This document shows positions 33,093 to 42,412 of a stretch of 64,000 nt of DNA, piece by piece. The notes beneath the pieces are model-generated. The model saw only the letters and a program-made list of their open reading frames with translations, had not been told where the DNA came from and made no database searches. The translations under genes and the position numbers were made by a program. Source of the DNA: Candidatus Aminicenantota bacterium (GTDB taxonomy: Bacteria > Acidobacteriota > Aminicenantia > Aminicenantales > Aminicenantaceae); NCBI GenBank assembly GCA_016927475.1, contig JAFGMO010000013.1, positions 35,150 to 99,149 on the forward strand. Reading direction: 5' to 3'. Every line of letters starts with the position of its first letter. Position 1 is the first letter of the stretch.

Positions 33093-34762
33093 CTATCTTT
33101 CTTAATGACGACGACGGTCATATCATCCATAGGATCCACTCCGGAAATGAACGTTTCAACTTCTTCGTAAATGCGGGAAAGAAGATCCTGTGCGGATAAC
33201 TTTCGGTTCTTTTTAACAAGACTGATAAGACCGTCTTCACCGAATTCTTTTCCCTCTTTGTTGCGGCTTTCGGTGATTCCGTCCGTATACAAAACAGCTG
33301 TATCTCCTTCTTTCAGAGAAATATTTTTTATGTCATACTGAACCGAAGGAAACATACCAAGACAAAGGCCGCAGCTTTCTAAGCGATTGACTCCCCCGTT
33401 TTTTTCAAATATCAAGGGAGGATTATGACCGGCATTGATAAATCTCAGCTCACCTTTATCGACGGTAAACTCAGCAAAGAAAAAAGAAATGAAACAGTTG
33501 GCGGCAGAACTTCGGTGGACAAAATCATTGAGTTTTGACACCATTTTCCGGATATCGACTTTCTCACTGATCTCCGAGTGAATGGCCGCCCGCAAAGAAG
33601 CCATCAACAGTGAAGCACTGACTCCCTTTCCCGAAACATCGGCAATAATAATTCCAATCCTAGAGGAATCAATGGGAATAAAATCATAATAATCCCCGCC
33701 GATTTGATAGCAGGGAATATTGTTGCCTGCGATCTCGATCCGAGGAAAATCAGGCTTTTCTTTAGGTAAAAAATCTTTCTGAATTTGAGCCGCCAAGTCC
33801 AATTCTTTTTCAATTCTTTCTTTTTCGATAACATCATCAATAAGCTTTGAATTTTCAATTTTCACCGCAGCCAGGTTGGAAAGCAGAGTCAGCAGCTTCA
33901 GGTCCTCTTCGGTAAAGGGCCTGGCAAGAGAGATACGGTCGGCATAAATGATGCCTATGATCTCCCGGTTGTTGAAGAGCGGAACGCACATAGCGGAGCG
34001 AATATTCGACCTGATGATGCTTTCCTTGGCTTTGAACCGTGTATCCGATTGAGTATCGCTCGTCAGTATGGAAGAATTCTGATTAACAACCTTGTCGATA
34101 ATTGTTTGGCTGACCTGTATCTTTTCTCTCTGCAGTTTTTTATTATTTACCCTGACAACCTTTGGGATCATCTGAGGGGGATTCCCCTCTTTCAGCATCA
34201 TAACACCTCTATCCATGGGGAGGTTCTCATTGATCAAATCCATAACATAGTCAAGCAGTTCATTCAAAGGCTTGTGAAGCAGCAGGGCTCCGCTGACTTT
34301 ACTCATGACGGAAAACGCCCGGTGTTCGGATTTCATTCGCTCCAAATCCATGGGAATGCCGGCTTTTATAGTGGTGTGCAAATTGTTTTTTTCCAGGATT
34401 TTATCGAGGTGCATGATCGTATTTACATTTTCAGAAAATGGAGAAACATCGCTCATTTCTACTTTTGTAGAGAGCTCCTTATCCAGAATAATCCTTGTGG
34501 ATCCGATGAGAACTTCATCACCCTTATTCAGTTCCGCTTTTATCTGGATTCGCTGACCGTTGACATAGGTGCCGTTTTTACTGGCATCATCCAAAACGTA
34601 TACGCGGCCCTTCTCCTGTAAAATGGCAGCATGATAACTTGAACAAAAAGGATCGGGAATGGCGACGGTATTGTCATGAGCCCGGCCCAGTGTAACCTTT
34701 TCTTCTTTAAGTTGATAAATAAATGAATCACCGTTCTTTGGATAAATAAATAGTTTAGGCAT
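33089..34762 (-). CDS. FHA-GAF-SpoIIE (PP2C-type) phosphatase
   Basis: A 557-residue signalling phosphatase. The FHA domain (about 1-95) has VTLGRAHDNT, SSYHA and DASKNGTYVNG with all phosphothreonine-binding residues. A GAF domain (about 140-310) includes MCVPLFNNREIIGIIYADR (core CVPLFNNREIIGI). The C-terminal SpoIIE/RsbU domain (about 325-555) has GGDYYDF, IIADVSGKGVSASLLMA (core ADVSGKGVSA), YTDGITE and DDMTVVVIK, giving the metal-binding Asp set. ATG 34762 (MPKLFIYPK) is preferred over TTG 34777. It is the last gene of an operon opened by a STAS antagonist, its expected substrate. The FHA domain implies a Ser/Thr kinase elsewhere. Confidence 0.92.
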   Translation of the reverse strand: MPKLFIYPKNGDSFIYQLKEEKVTLGRAHDNTVAIPDPFCSSYHAAILQEKGRVYVLDDASKNGTYVNGQRIQIKAELNKGDEVLIGSTRIILDKELSTKVEMSDVSPFSENVNTIMHLDKILEKNNLHTTIKAGIPMDLERMKSEHRAFSVMSKVSGALLLHKPLNELLDYVMDLINENLPMDRGVMMLKEGNPPQMIPKVVRVNNKKLQREKIQVSQTIIDKVVNQNSSILTSDTQSDTRFKAKESIIRSNIRSAMCVPLFNNREIIGIIYADRISLARPFTEEDLKLLTLLSNLAAVKIENSKLIDDVIEKERIEKELDLAAQIQKDFLPKEKPDFPRIEIAGNNIPCYQIGGDYYDFIPIDSSRIGIIIADVSGKGVSASLLMASLRAAIHSEISEKVDIRKMVSKLNDFVHRSSAANCFISFFFAEFTVDKGELRFINAGHNPPLIFEKNGGVNRLESCGLCLGMFPSVQYDIKNISLKEGDTAVLYTDGITESRNKEGKEFGEDGLISLVKKNRKLSAQDLLSRIYEEVETFISGVDPMDDMTVVVIKKDS

Positions 34763-34802
34763 GGTTTTCGCCCTCAATTATAATACCCTTAGTGGAAGGA
34801 TT

Positions 34803-37286
34803 TCAAGGTCCACCGGATTTATCCAATATTTTTTGCATCCTTCGGCATCTTTTTACCTTTTCTTCGAGAGGAATTTCTTCAACCAGGGGAAACAACGCCT
34901 CTTTGACAACTTTAGGCAAAATGTTATCCAGCAGCTCAAGAGAATAATCGATCGATTTTTTTTGGCCTGTACAGATGTTTTGGTAAGCACGAATGACTTC
35001 TTCATGAGCGTAAACAAGACTGAGAAGCTCAAAAATATGTTTTAATTTACGGGCCAGGTTATTTTCAAGCTCCTTGGCTAAAAAAGCCTTTTTTTCATCG
35101 GATATCAGGTTGTGTATTTCACATATAATGCTGTAACTTTTTTTCATGAGATCGATTATTTTATCCTTAACCGTCCCTTCAGGGAAAATGACATCCGGTT
35201 TTTCGGATTTGAGTTTGTACATGGCCTCGATGAGAGAAGATTCCAGGTCAGGAACATTCTTTTTCAGCTCACGGGCCAGAAGCCTTGGCACTTTGACGGA
35301 TCCGATTTTCTCTAAAATGCCGGGGATTGATTTCCGCACTTCCAGCGGAACCTGATCGTCGGCTAAATAATCACTGAGTATACCGACAATACCGGCTCCA
35401 TATTCAATTAAAGTATAACGCGCCGTCCAATAGAGCGCATTATCATTCAACCGGGGAATAATGAGAGGAACAAATTCCCTGTTTTTCAGACGGGCGGCGC
35501 TTTCTATGGCGTAAGTGACGACATCAGACGATCTGTCCTTCAGCAGTTCTTTGAGGCGCAATGTCAGGGATGAACCGGCATCCATGAGTCCCAAAGCTTT
35601 GGCAATCTCCATGCGTGCCGTCTCCGAATCGGCTCTTTTTTCTTGCAGGATTTTGTCGACATGCTTTTGCATTACTTCTTGATAGATATCAAGGGACATG
35701 ATTTCTTCAACCTGCCGCCCTAATTCCCCACCCTCCAAAACCTCATCCGTTGACGGAAAAAGGGATTCCCCATCAAGATCCAGAAGTGAGCTCATAGAAT
35801 CCGCCATGATTTCATCGGATTTGCAGGAAATAACTTCCTCCAATTCCGGAGACCATTTATCCTTTTTAATCAGATCAAAAAGATTCATGGCATAAAGTAC
35901 CGAACTCCTGTTTTTACTCTGCAACGTCTCAAAAACAAGTTTTGTCATATCAATATCAATTTTTTCTCTTATGAACTTATCTGCATTCTGCCACTTGATT
36001 TTCAAGTTCGTTTTGACAATATTGACGTATTCTTTTGTGATCAATATATTCAACAACATCCATACCAGGATAAAAAAAACGGTGATCAGGCTTATCTCTT
36101 TTAGTGAAAAATGAAAAATCGTAAAAAACAACAAAAGCACAAGAGCCGCAAGCCCTTTAGCTATCTTGTTTATGAACATATCGATAAAAACTTTTGCGGT
36201 GTATTTTACCTCCGGAGCAACAGGGATATAGAGAATTTCCCTGACCGATTGGTTCAGCGAATGGGCCAAACTCTTATCCGCTCCCTTTATCGAACAAGCC
36301 CAATAAATGACAAAAGCAGCCGGTATGAATAAAACGGCTATAGAACCAACAAGAAGAACAACCGGTGCAATGAGCAGCGCCGTTCGTATACCGAAATTTT
36401 TCAAGATCCTGTTGGTAAGAAAAATATGCAGAAGATATGAAAATACCAGCAGTGCCAAAAAGAAGCGCCCCAAAAAAGCCGTTCGAATATCTGTACCTTC
36501 GTATGTTGTGTTGACAACAACATTAAACTGAAAATCAACCAGAGTCGTCACCACGATGGATGCCAATACGATTCCAGCCAGGAGCAAAAGGTGCCGGTTC
36601 CGGCGGAAAGCTTGGAAACTCGTTCGCAGTTTCACCTTCTTTGTGGACTGTTCCTCACGGGCTGTGTTCCTTTCTGCAGAAGGAATGATCCTCACCCGGT
36701 TGACGATCAGCAAACAAAGTCCCAGCAGAAACGGGCAGATAAGAAGCAGGTTTTCCGTTCCTATTCCTCCGGCCAAAAAGGAGGCCACCAAAGCGCCGCC
36801 AATTCCCCCCAACAATCCTCCTGACACAAGAAACCCGACCAGTCTTTTAGCCTGTCGGGGATGATAAATATCATTGACCAGAATCCAGAACTGTGTCACT
36901 GATGTAGCCGTAAAAATATCCGACCAAAACCAATATATTATGGATAATCCCGGAACCTGTTTTTTAAAAAAAATCCAGAAAAGAACCAGGTTGGAAATAA
37001 AGAAAATAATGCTCAAGGAAATATAAACCTGTCTTTTCATAACTTGAAGGAGCCGGGAATTCAAGGAAACGACAAAACCTATAAGAAGAGCCGTTAACAA
37101 GTAGGCATAAGGCAGTTTCTCGGGACCGGGACCTTTCAGAAATAGAGAGATTTTTACTGGTTTGATAATATAGGCCGAAAACGTAATCAAAAAAAAATAA
37201 AAAAACAAAAGAAAAGTCGGTCTCATTTCTTCAGGCCGAAGATCGAAAAGATGAGCTATCATTTTTGAATGATTTTTGATTCCCAT
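34803..37286 (-). CDS. ATP/ADP translocase-like (NTT) transporter fused to HEAT repeats, paralogue 2
   Basis: An 827-residue fusion. Residues about 20-420 form a 12-segment membrane domain of the NTT (Npt1/Npt2) nucleotide-transporter family: MRPTFLLFFYFFLITFSAY at the start, VTQFWILVNDIYHPRQAKRLVGFLVSGGLLGG in the middle (core VTQFWILVND, AKRLVGF), and KGADKSLAHSLNQSVREILYIP (core KGADKSLAHSLNQS). The rest is soluble, with helical HEAT-like repeats (about 500-740) such as SSDVVTYAIESAARLKNREFVPLI (core VVTYAIESAARL). Nucleotide transport is not proven for HEAT-fused homologues, which occur in free-living bacteria. It is 14 bp after its paralogue and 40 bp before the phosphatase. Confidence 0.85.
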   Translation of the reverse strand: MGIKNHSKMIAHLFDLRPEEMRPTFLLFFYFFLITFSAYIIKPVKISLFLKGPGPEKLPYAYLLTALLIGFVVSLNSRLLQVMKRQVYISLSIIFFISNLVLFWIFFKKQVPGLSIIYWFWSDIFTATSVTQFWILVNDIYHPRQAKRLVGFLVSGGLLGGIGGALVASFLAGGIGTENLLLICPFLLGLCLLIVNRVRIIPSAERNTAREEQSTKKVKLRTSFQAFRRNRHLLLLAGIVLASIVVTTLVDFQFNVVVNTTYEGTDIRTAFLGRFFLALLVFSYLLHIFLTNRILKNFGIRTALLIAPVVLLVGSIAVLFIPAAFVIYWACSIKGADKSLAHSLNQSVREILYIPVAPEVKYTAKVFIDMFINKIAKGLAALVLLLFFTIFHFSLKEISLITVFFILVWMLLNILITKEYVNIVKTNLKIKWQNADKFIREKIDIDMTKLVFETLQSKNRSSVLYAMNLFDLIKKDKWSPELEEVISCKSDEIMADSMSSLLDLDGESLFPSTDEVLEGGELGRQVEEIMSLDIYQEVMQKHVDKILQEKRADSETARMEIAKALGLMDAGSSLTLRLKELLKDRSSDVVTYAIESAARLKNREFVPLIIPRLNDNALYWTARYTLIEYGAGIVGILSDYLADDQVPLEVRKSIPGILEKIGSVKVPRLLARELKKNVPDLESSLIEAMYKLKSEKPDVIFPEGTVKDKIIDLMKKSYSIICEIHNLISDEKKAFLAKELENNLARKLKHIFELLSLVYAHEEVIRAYQNICTGQKKSIDYSLELLDNILPKVVKEALFPLVEEIPLEEKVKRCRRMQKILDKSGGP

Positions 37287-37300
37287 ACTTGATCAGCCTT

Positions 37301-39820
37301 TCAATGATGGCTCCTCGATTTATCTTCCCGGTCTTTAAAACCCTTAAGCCATTTCAGAAGTGTCCGGCATCTTTCCTTTTTTTCTTCCTCGGATATATCC
37401 TCGATAAGGGGAATAAGAAGATCTCTTGTATCCTTTTTTAGCGTATTATCCAACAGCTCGATGGCATAAGCGATAGAATTTTTGGTTCCCGTTCTGATGT
37501 TTTGGAAAGCCTTATCAATATCTTCTCGAGGATAAACAAGTCCGAGCAAACGGAACACATTTGTCAGGATCCCTTCCAATTCCTTATCCTTTGAAGCCGC
37601 AGATTCTCCCTCGGTTGGAACAATTTTATTTTCATCCATCTCCAGATATGACCGGCAATAACTTTCGATTTTCTCTCTTATTTTTTTATGGACGGAATAT
37701 TCTTCAAACCGGATAGCCGGATTTTTCGAGCAGATTTGATGAAGCGCATCGATAATTTCGGTTTCCACATCACTTTTTCCCTCATCCATTTCCCAAATGA
37801 AAAAATCAGCCGCTTCCTGGGTCCCGATTCGGGCTAAAACAGAACATAAAGATCTGTGAACCTCAAGTTCCATAGTTTCATCTCCCAGATGGTCCGCCAG
37901 CATACCAACGATCAAGTTTCCATACGTTTCCAGGGCATCCTCGATATCACCGCAAAGCTTTGGATCCGATAATTTTTTGATCATAAAGGTGACATGCTCA
38001 CGAAGTTTCAGTTTGGCCGCGCTTTCAATGGCATACCTGGAAACGCCAGGTGATTTATCATCAAGGAAAACAGTGAGCTTATCAACAAGAGGAGAATCCG
38101 GCTTCATAAATCCAATTGCTTTTGCCGCTTCCATTCTCGCTGTTTCCGAACCGTCAACATCAGTCGTGATACGTAAAAAATGATTTTTTATCACCTGTTG
38201 ATAAACGTCGAGCGATAATATTTCTTCCACTTCTTTCTTCAATTCCTCTTCACCTAATCCCTCTTCACCCCCGAAGAAAAGGCCTGCGTCCTGGGCGTCA
38301 AAAAGGGCGCCAACCGATGTAACTTTCGCATTCTCCGGCACATAACCCAAAAACCTTCTAATCTCAGGTGTCAGTTTCCCCTGCCGTATCAAGTCAAAAA
38401 GATGCATAGCAAAAAGATCATCGCTTTGTGTTCTGCTCTCCACTAAGTCAAAAACAAGACGGGTCGTTTCTCTGTCGATGTTTCTGTCGATCAAACTTTC
38501 AGCACGGTCCCACTTAAGGACGAGATTTTTCTTCACTGTATTGGTATATTCCCGGCTAACCTTGACGTTGAGAATGATCCAGACAAGGATAAAAAAAGCG
38601 GAAATTATACTGACAGATATTATCCACAAATTCGGTGGCAGAAGGAATATCAGCAGCAGGAAGCCGGCTCCGACGCCCTTAGCCAAACGGTTGAGAAACA
38701 TATCAATAAAAACCTTCGCCCGGTATTTAACAACCGGTGATATAGGAATATACAAAAGTTCACGAGCCGATTGGTTTAAGGAGTAAGAAAGACTTTTATC
38801 CGCTCCCTTGATGACGATAGCAAAAAATATTACAGGCCAAACTGCGATGCCGAAGGAACAAAAAAACAATATTAAGGGATAAACAAGAAGCGCTAAACCA
38901 AGACCAAAACGCCTGATGATATTGCTTGTCATCAAAAGCTGCAACAGAAAGGCAAAAACCAGCATGCCTGCTGAAAAAATCCCGAAAAAAGCAGTGAGGT
39001 TTTCCTTGATGGAAGGCCAGTTGGCAATTATATTCTTCGATTGCCAATCAATAAAAGTTGACACAATCCCTGTGATAACAACAACTAAAGCAAGGAGCTT
39101 AAGGTAGCTGCTTTTTCTCACCGTGTCGAAACAAACGTGAAATCCAACTTTTGTTTCTGTAACTTTTTGTTTTCGGGTTTTTTCTTTTCCGGGCATCTTC
39201 TCTTCCAAACGCCTTTCATTCCATCGGAAAACAGCTCCTACAACAAAAATACACACCATCAGAAAAACGGAGGGGATAAAAAGAAGCGCATAGGACTCGT
39301 TCGACTTGGCAAGAAATCCAGTCAGTATTCCTCCGATAATCCCTCCAAGAATGCCTCCGCTACCGAAAAAACCGATCATCCTTTTAGCTTCACGGGGATT
39401 CAAGACATCATTGACTGTTATCCAAAACTGGGTGATAAGGAGAACAACAACAAGGTTTGCCCAAATCCAATAGGCCAAGGGAAGCCATTTCCATCCCGTT
39501 TGAAACAATAGAAAAAAAAGGATACACATCAAAAAAGAAAAAACAAGGGTGTAGATAATCAGAATCCGCCTTGAAATTTTTACTTGAAGTTTGGCATGAA
39601 AAGCCACCACGACTCCCACAATAATGGCCGTTGCGTATGCAATGGGAAGGTTCTCCGGACCGAGCTTGTCCAGATAACTTGCATCTCTAAGGGATTTGAT
39701 GACTCCGAAGGCTAGAGTTATCAAAAAAAAGTAAAAAAAGAGAAGAAGGGATATGATTTCTTCGCCGGGGTTAATGGGAGTGATACGCTTTAAAAATTTA
39801 TAGAGGCGTCGTTTGACCAT
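37301..39820 (-). CDS. ATP/ADP translocase-like (NTT) transporter fused to HEAT repeats, paralogue 1
   Basis: An 839-residue paralogue of the next gene with the same plan: NTT-like membrane domain (about 20-430) with LITQFWITVNDVLNPREAKRM (core TQFWITVNDVLN), GSGGILGGIIGG and KGADKSLSYSLNQSARELLYIP (core KGADKSLSYSLNQS); then a soluble HEAT-like region (about 520-760) and a helical tail ending LKWLKGF. The near-identical KGADKS-x-SLNQS-REL-YIP block in both paralogues shows a tandem duplication, and the sequences have since diverged widely. It lies 18 bp after the STAS gene and 14 bp before paralogue 2, so all are one transcript. Confidence 0.85.
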   Translation of the reverse strand: MVKRRLYKFLKRITPINPGEEIISLLLFFYFFLITLAFGVIKSLRDASYLDKLGPENLPIAYATAIIVGVVVAFHAKLQVKISRRILIIYTLVFSFLMCILFFLLFQTGWKWLPLAYWIWANLVVVLLITQFWITVNDVLNPREAKRMIGFFGSGGILGGIIGGILTGFLAKSNESYALLFIPSVFLMVCIFVVGAVFRWNERRLEEKMPGKEKTRKQKVTETKVGFHVCFDTVRKSSYLKLLALVVVITGIVSTFIDWQSKNIIANWPSIKENLTAFFGIFSAGMLVFAFLLQLLMTSNIIRRFGLGLALLVYPLILFFCSFGIAVWPVIFFAIVIKGADKSLSYSLNQSARELLYIPISPVVKYRAKVFIDMFLNRLAKGVGAGFLLLIFLLPPNLWIISVSIISAFFILVWIILNVKVSREYTNTVKKNLVLKWDRAESLIDRNIDRETTRLVFDLVESRTQSDDLFAMHLFDLIRQGKLTPEIRRFLGYVPENAKVTSVGALFDAQDAGLFFGGEEGLGEEELKKEVEEILSLDVYQQVIKNHFLRITTDVDGSETARMEAAKAIGFMKPDSPLVDKLTVFLDDKSPGVSRYAIESAAKLKLREHVTFMIKKLSDPKLCGDIEDALETYGNLIVGMLADHLGDETMELEVHRSLCSVLARIGTQEAADFFIWEMDEGKSDVETEIIDALHQICSKNPAIRFEEYSVHKKIREKIESYCRSYLEMDENKIVPTEGESAASKDKELEGILTNVFRLLGLVYPREDIDKAFQNIRTGTKNSIAYAIELLDNTLKKDTRDLLIPLIEDISEEEKKERCRTLLKWLKGFKDREDKSRSHH

Positions 39821-39838
39821 TAAAAAGGTAATAAACCG

Positions 39839-40186
39839 TCATTCTGGAAAAAAACTGTTGAACGCCGTTTCTTCATTATCGAAAATCTCCAGTACCTTTG
39901 TCAGCATTGTCACCTGAAAAACCATATATAGTTTTTTCGATATTTTTGCCAGTTTCAGCTTCCCCCCCAAGTTCTGTGTCGATATATAACTGGCCAGAAT
40001 CTCACCGACACCAAAACTGTCGATGAAATCCACCTTCTGGAAATTGAGCAGAATGTTTCTACATCCACTATCCAGGTTTTTTTTCACCATTTGATGCAGA
40101 GTTACATCCGTGATGTCTGAACGCCTGATTTCTCCCTCGATATCAAAAATGACGACATTGTCTTTTTCTCTGGAGTTTATCTTCAT
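39839..40186 (-). CDS. STAS-domain anti-sigma factor antagonist
   Basis: A 115-residue single STAS domain: MKINSREKDNVVIFDIEGEI (core VVIFDIEGEI) is the typical N terminus, and VDFIDSFGVGEIL holds the phosphorylation loop. D56-S57 match D57-S58 of B. subtilis SpoIIAA, and the second loop Ser is Phe. Phosphorylation by a partner kinase and dephosphorylation by a SpoIIE phosphatase are expected. ATG 40186 is preferred because STAS proteins begin here; an upstream in-frame ATG at 40243 would add 19 residues but has its SD abutting the codon. It opens the operon with the NTT-HEAT pair and the phosphatase. No sigma factor or RsbW-type kinase lies nearby. Confidence 0.88.
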   Translation of the reverse strand: MKINSREKDNVVIFDIEGEIRRSDITDVTLHQMVKKNLDSGCRNILLNFQKVDFIDSFGVGEILASYISTQNLGGKLKLAKISKKLYMVFQVTMLTKVLEIFDNEETAFNSFFPE

Positions 40187-40302
40187 TTTTTTCTTCCCGA
40201 TTAGAATTAAATCGTCTTCCTTTTTTTTTATCCCGAAGGACATCCCTCTTTCAGAACCATTCGTCCCCCGGAAACCCTATACTATTTTGAGTTCCTTCTA
40301 AG

Positions 40303-40331
40303 CTTTTATCAAAAGAGAATTCCAAAGTCAA
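40303..40331 (-). promoter_or_regulatory. Promoter of the STAS / NTT-HEAT / phosphatase operon
   Basis: Reverse strand TTGACT (40331-40326), a 17-nt spacer, and TAAAAG (40308-40303). The expected start near 40296 serves all four reverse-strand genes down to 33089. Confidence 0.5.
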
Positions 40332-40354
40332 CACACGTTTTTTTACTTTAATCA

Positions 40355-40382
40355 TTGTTTGTCCCTTATATGTTTTTATGAT
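40355..40382 (+). promoter_or_regulatory. Promoter for the PAS histidine kinase gene
   Basis: TTGTTT (40355-40360), a 16-nt spacer, and TATGAT (40377-40382). The leader is about 100 nt and contains a perfect palindrome at 40417-40428. Confidence 0.45.
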
Positions 40383-40416
40383 ACACTTTCAGACGTCTCT
40401 GAATCGCTTCATAAGG

Positions 40417-40428
40417 AGAGTATACTCT
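40417..40428. promoter_or_regulatory. Palindrome in kinase leader (operator candidate)
   Basis: AGAGTATACTCT, a perfect 12-bp palindrome flanked by GG and TCC. It lies between the predicted transcription start and ATG 40487. Binding protein unknown. Confidence 0.35.
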
Positions 40429-40486
40429 TCCTTGCTTCATATTTTTTTCCTTACACATAACCGTTTTCTCTCCGGAGTATCTCTGA

Positions 40487-42346
40487 ATGACGGATGACCA
40501 AAAAACACGAACTCAACTCATGGTCGAGCTGGAAAAAGCCCGGCGTCTAGACGGAGAGCTCGAAGCTTCGGACACAGCCCTCAAGATAGCCGAAACGGCT
40601 ATTCGCAACAGTGAGGACCAGTTTAAAACCCTGGTCGAACATGCGCCGGCTGGAATCTTCATTTATGACACCCATCAGAAAAAAATCATTCGTGTCAATG
40701 CTAAAATCATTTCCCTGCTTGGATATCCTCAAGAACAGCTTCTCAGTCTCGACTGGAAAAAAATTAGCACTTCTGTTCAGCAAAAAAATCAGCCCGCTCA
40801 AAAATGGGGAGAAGAACTTGAAATTCAGGCCATGAAAGGAGAATCCGTAACCGTCGAATGGAATTTTCTTTCTTCTGAGGGAAAAGAAATCCCCGTCATT
40901 CTCCATCTTAACCGTCTTCCTCCTGAGGAAAAAAATCTGTTGCTGGCCAGTCTGACAGATATTTCCAAGATTAAGGATTCAGAACAAAAATACCAGGATC
41001 TTTATGACAGCGCCCCGGACATGTTCGTTTCCGTTGATTCGAAAACAAATGATATCGTCCGTTGCAACCAAACCCTGTGCGATAAGCTTGGCTACGAAAA
41101 AACGGAACTGATAGGCCGACAGGTATATTCCCTTTTTCATCCTGATTGTCTCGAGGATGCTAAGAATGTTTTTAAGGCTTTCCTCGATACGGGAAAGATA
41201 TATGATGCCGAACTTCAGTTGAAAAAAAAGAGCGGAGAAAAAATACATGTCAGCCTGAATATTTCCGCTGTTCATGACACCGAGGGGAATATCAGGAAAA
41301 GCCGTACGATTTTCCGTGATATCACTCGCCGTATCCAGATCGAAAAAGTGCTTAAAGAAAGCGAGAATCATTACCGGCAGCTCTATCATTCCATTCCCGT
41401 ACCTTACCAATCGATCGACCTCGACGGTACGCTTCTGGACGTCAACAAAGCCTGGCTCAACGAGTTGGGATACTCCCGCAGCGAAGTCACGGGAAAAAGG
41501 TTAGGGGATTTTATCGATCCGAAACATAAAGAATATTTCAAATCCCAATTCTCGATTTTTAAAGAGCAAGGTGAGATACAAGACCTCGAGTTTGACCTCA
41601 TAAAAAAAGACGGAACGACTATCAGCGTTTCCTTTATGGGAAGAACCGCTACGGATGAAAAAAAGCGATTTCGAAGGACACACTGTATTTTCACCAACAT
41701 CACGGAACGAAAAGAAATGGAGAAACAAATCAAAAAAAGCCTGGCTGAAAAAGAAATCCTTCTCAAAGAAATACACCACAGGGTCAAGAACAATCTTCAG
41801 GTAATCATCAGCCTCCTCAATCTTCAAGCACATAACATTTCAGATGAAAAATTGCAGGCCGCCTTTAAAGAGAGCCGTTCTCGTATATACACCATGGCTC
41901 TTGTCCATGAAAAGTTATATGAATCTAGAGATTTCACGGAAATCAACTTTAAGGATTATATAGAAACCATGGCCGTGGAACTTTTTAATGCTTATAAAAC
42001 AGACAAAGACATCGAACTCGATTTCATGGTCCAGAATATTGTTCTTAAAATTGATAAAGCCATACCCTGTGGTTTGATCGTCAACGAACTTCTTACAAAT
42101 GCTTTCAAACATGCTTTTAAAAGCCGAGAGAAGGGGCGGGTAGGTATTATTTTTAAGCGGTCGAATCCCCAGTTATGCCGTCTCATTATCGAAGATGATG
42201 GAGAAGGATTTCCAGCTCAATTTGATATATCAAAGGCAAACAGTTTCGGCCACCAATTGGTCAGGCTGCTGACGGAACAGATCCAGGGAAATTTATCCTT
42301 CGAACAGAAAAAAGGGACTCGCTTTGAGATTGTGTTCCATTCCTGA
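40487..42346 (+). CDS. Soluble PAS-PAS-PAS HisKA_2-type sensor histidine kinase
   Basis: A 619-residue kinase with no membrane segment. After a coiled-coil start (1-40), three PAS domains follow (about 45-165, 170-290, 295-415), each ending in a D-I/T-x-(R/K) transition such as FRDITRRIQIEK and FTNITERKEMEK. The HisKA_2 dimerisation motif is LLKEIHHRVKNNLQVIISLL (core EIHHRVKNNLQVI) with the phospho-accepting His. The ATPase has N box NELLTNAFKHAF, G1 EDDGEGFP, and a shortened SFGHQLVRLL in place of a classic G2. HisKA_2 kinases often pair with stand-alone receivers. It is divergent from the STAS operon, which may share its signal. Confidence 0.92.
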   Translation: MTDDQKTRTQLMVELEKARRLDGELEASDTALKIAETAIRNSEDQFKTLVEHAPAGIFIYDTHQKKIIRVNAKIISLLGYPQEQLLSLDWKKISTSVQQKNQPAQKWGEELEIQAMKGESVTVEWNFLSSEGKEIPVILHLNRLPPEEKNLLLASLTDISKIKDSEQKYQDLYDSAPDMFVSVDSKTNDIVRCNQTLCDKLGYEKTELIGRQVYSLFHPDCLEDAKNVFKAFLDTGKIYDAELQLKKKSGEKIHVSLNISAVHDTEGNIRKSRTIFRDITRRIQIEKVLKESENHYRQLYHSIPVPYQSIDLDGTLLDVNKAWLNELGYSRSEVTGKRLGDFIDPKHKEYFKSQFSIFKEQGEIQDLEFDLIKKDGTTISVSFMGRTATDEKKRFRRTHCIFTNITERKEMEKQIKKSLAEKEILLKEIHHRVKNNLQVIISLLNLQAHNISDEKLQAAFKESRSRIYTMALVHEKLYESRDFTEINFKDYIETMAVELFNAYKTDKDIELDFMVQNIVLKIDKAIPCGLIVNELLTNAFKHAFKSREKGRVGIIFKRSNPQLCRLIIEDDGEGFPAQFDISKANSFGHQLVRLLTEQIQGNLSFEQKKGTRFEIVFHS

Positions 42347-42404
42347 CATGTATTATTCATAAATTTTGCCGACACCATTAGATAATTTAGGAATAATACA
42401 GGTA
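42346..42404. repeat. Dispersed repeat, copy e (full hairpin)
   Basis: TGTATTATTCATAAATT (42349-42365) and AATTTAGGAATAATACA (42384-42400) form 17-bp arms with one mismatch. The loop is TTGCCGACACCATTAGAT. It fills the gap between the kinase gene and the convergent gltX stop and may act as a transcription barrier. It is the best-preserved copy in the window. Confidence 0.8.
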
Positions 42405-42412
42405 AAAGATTA

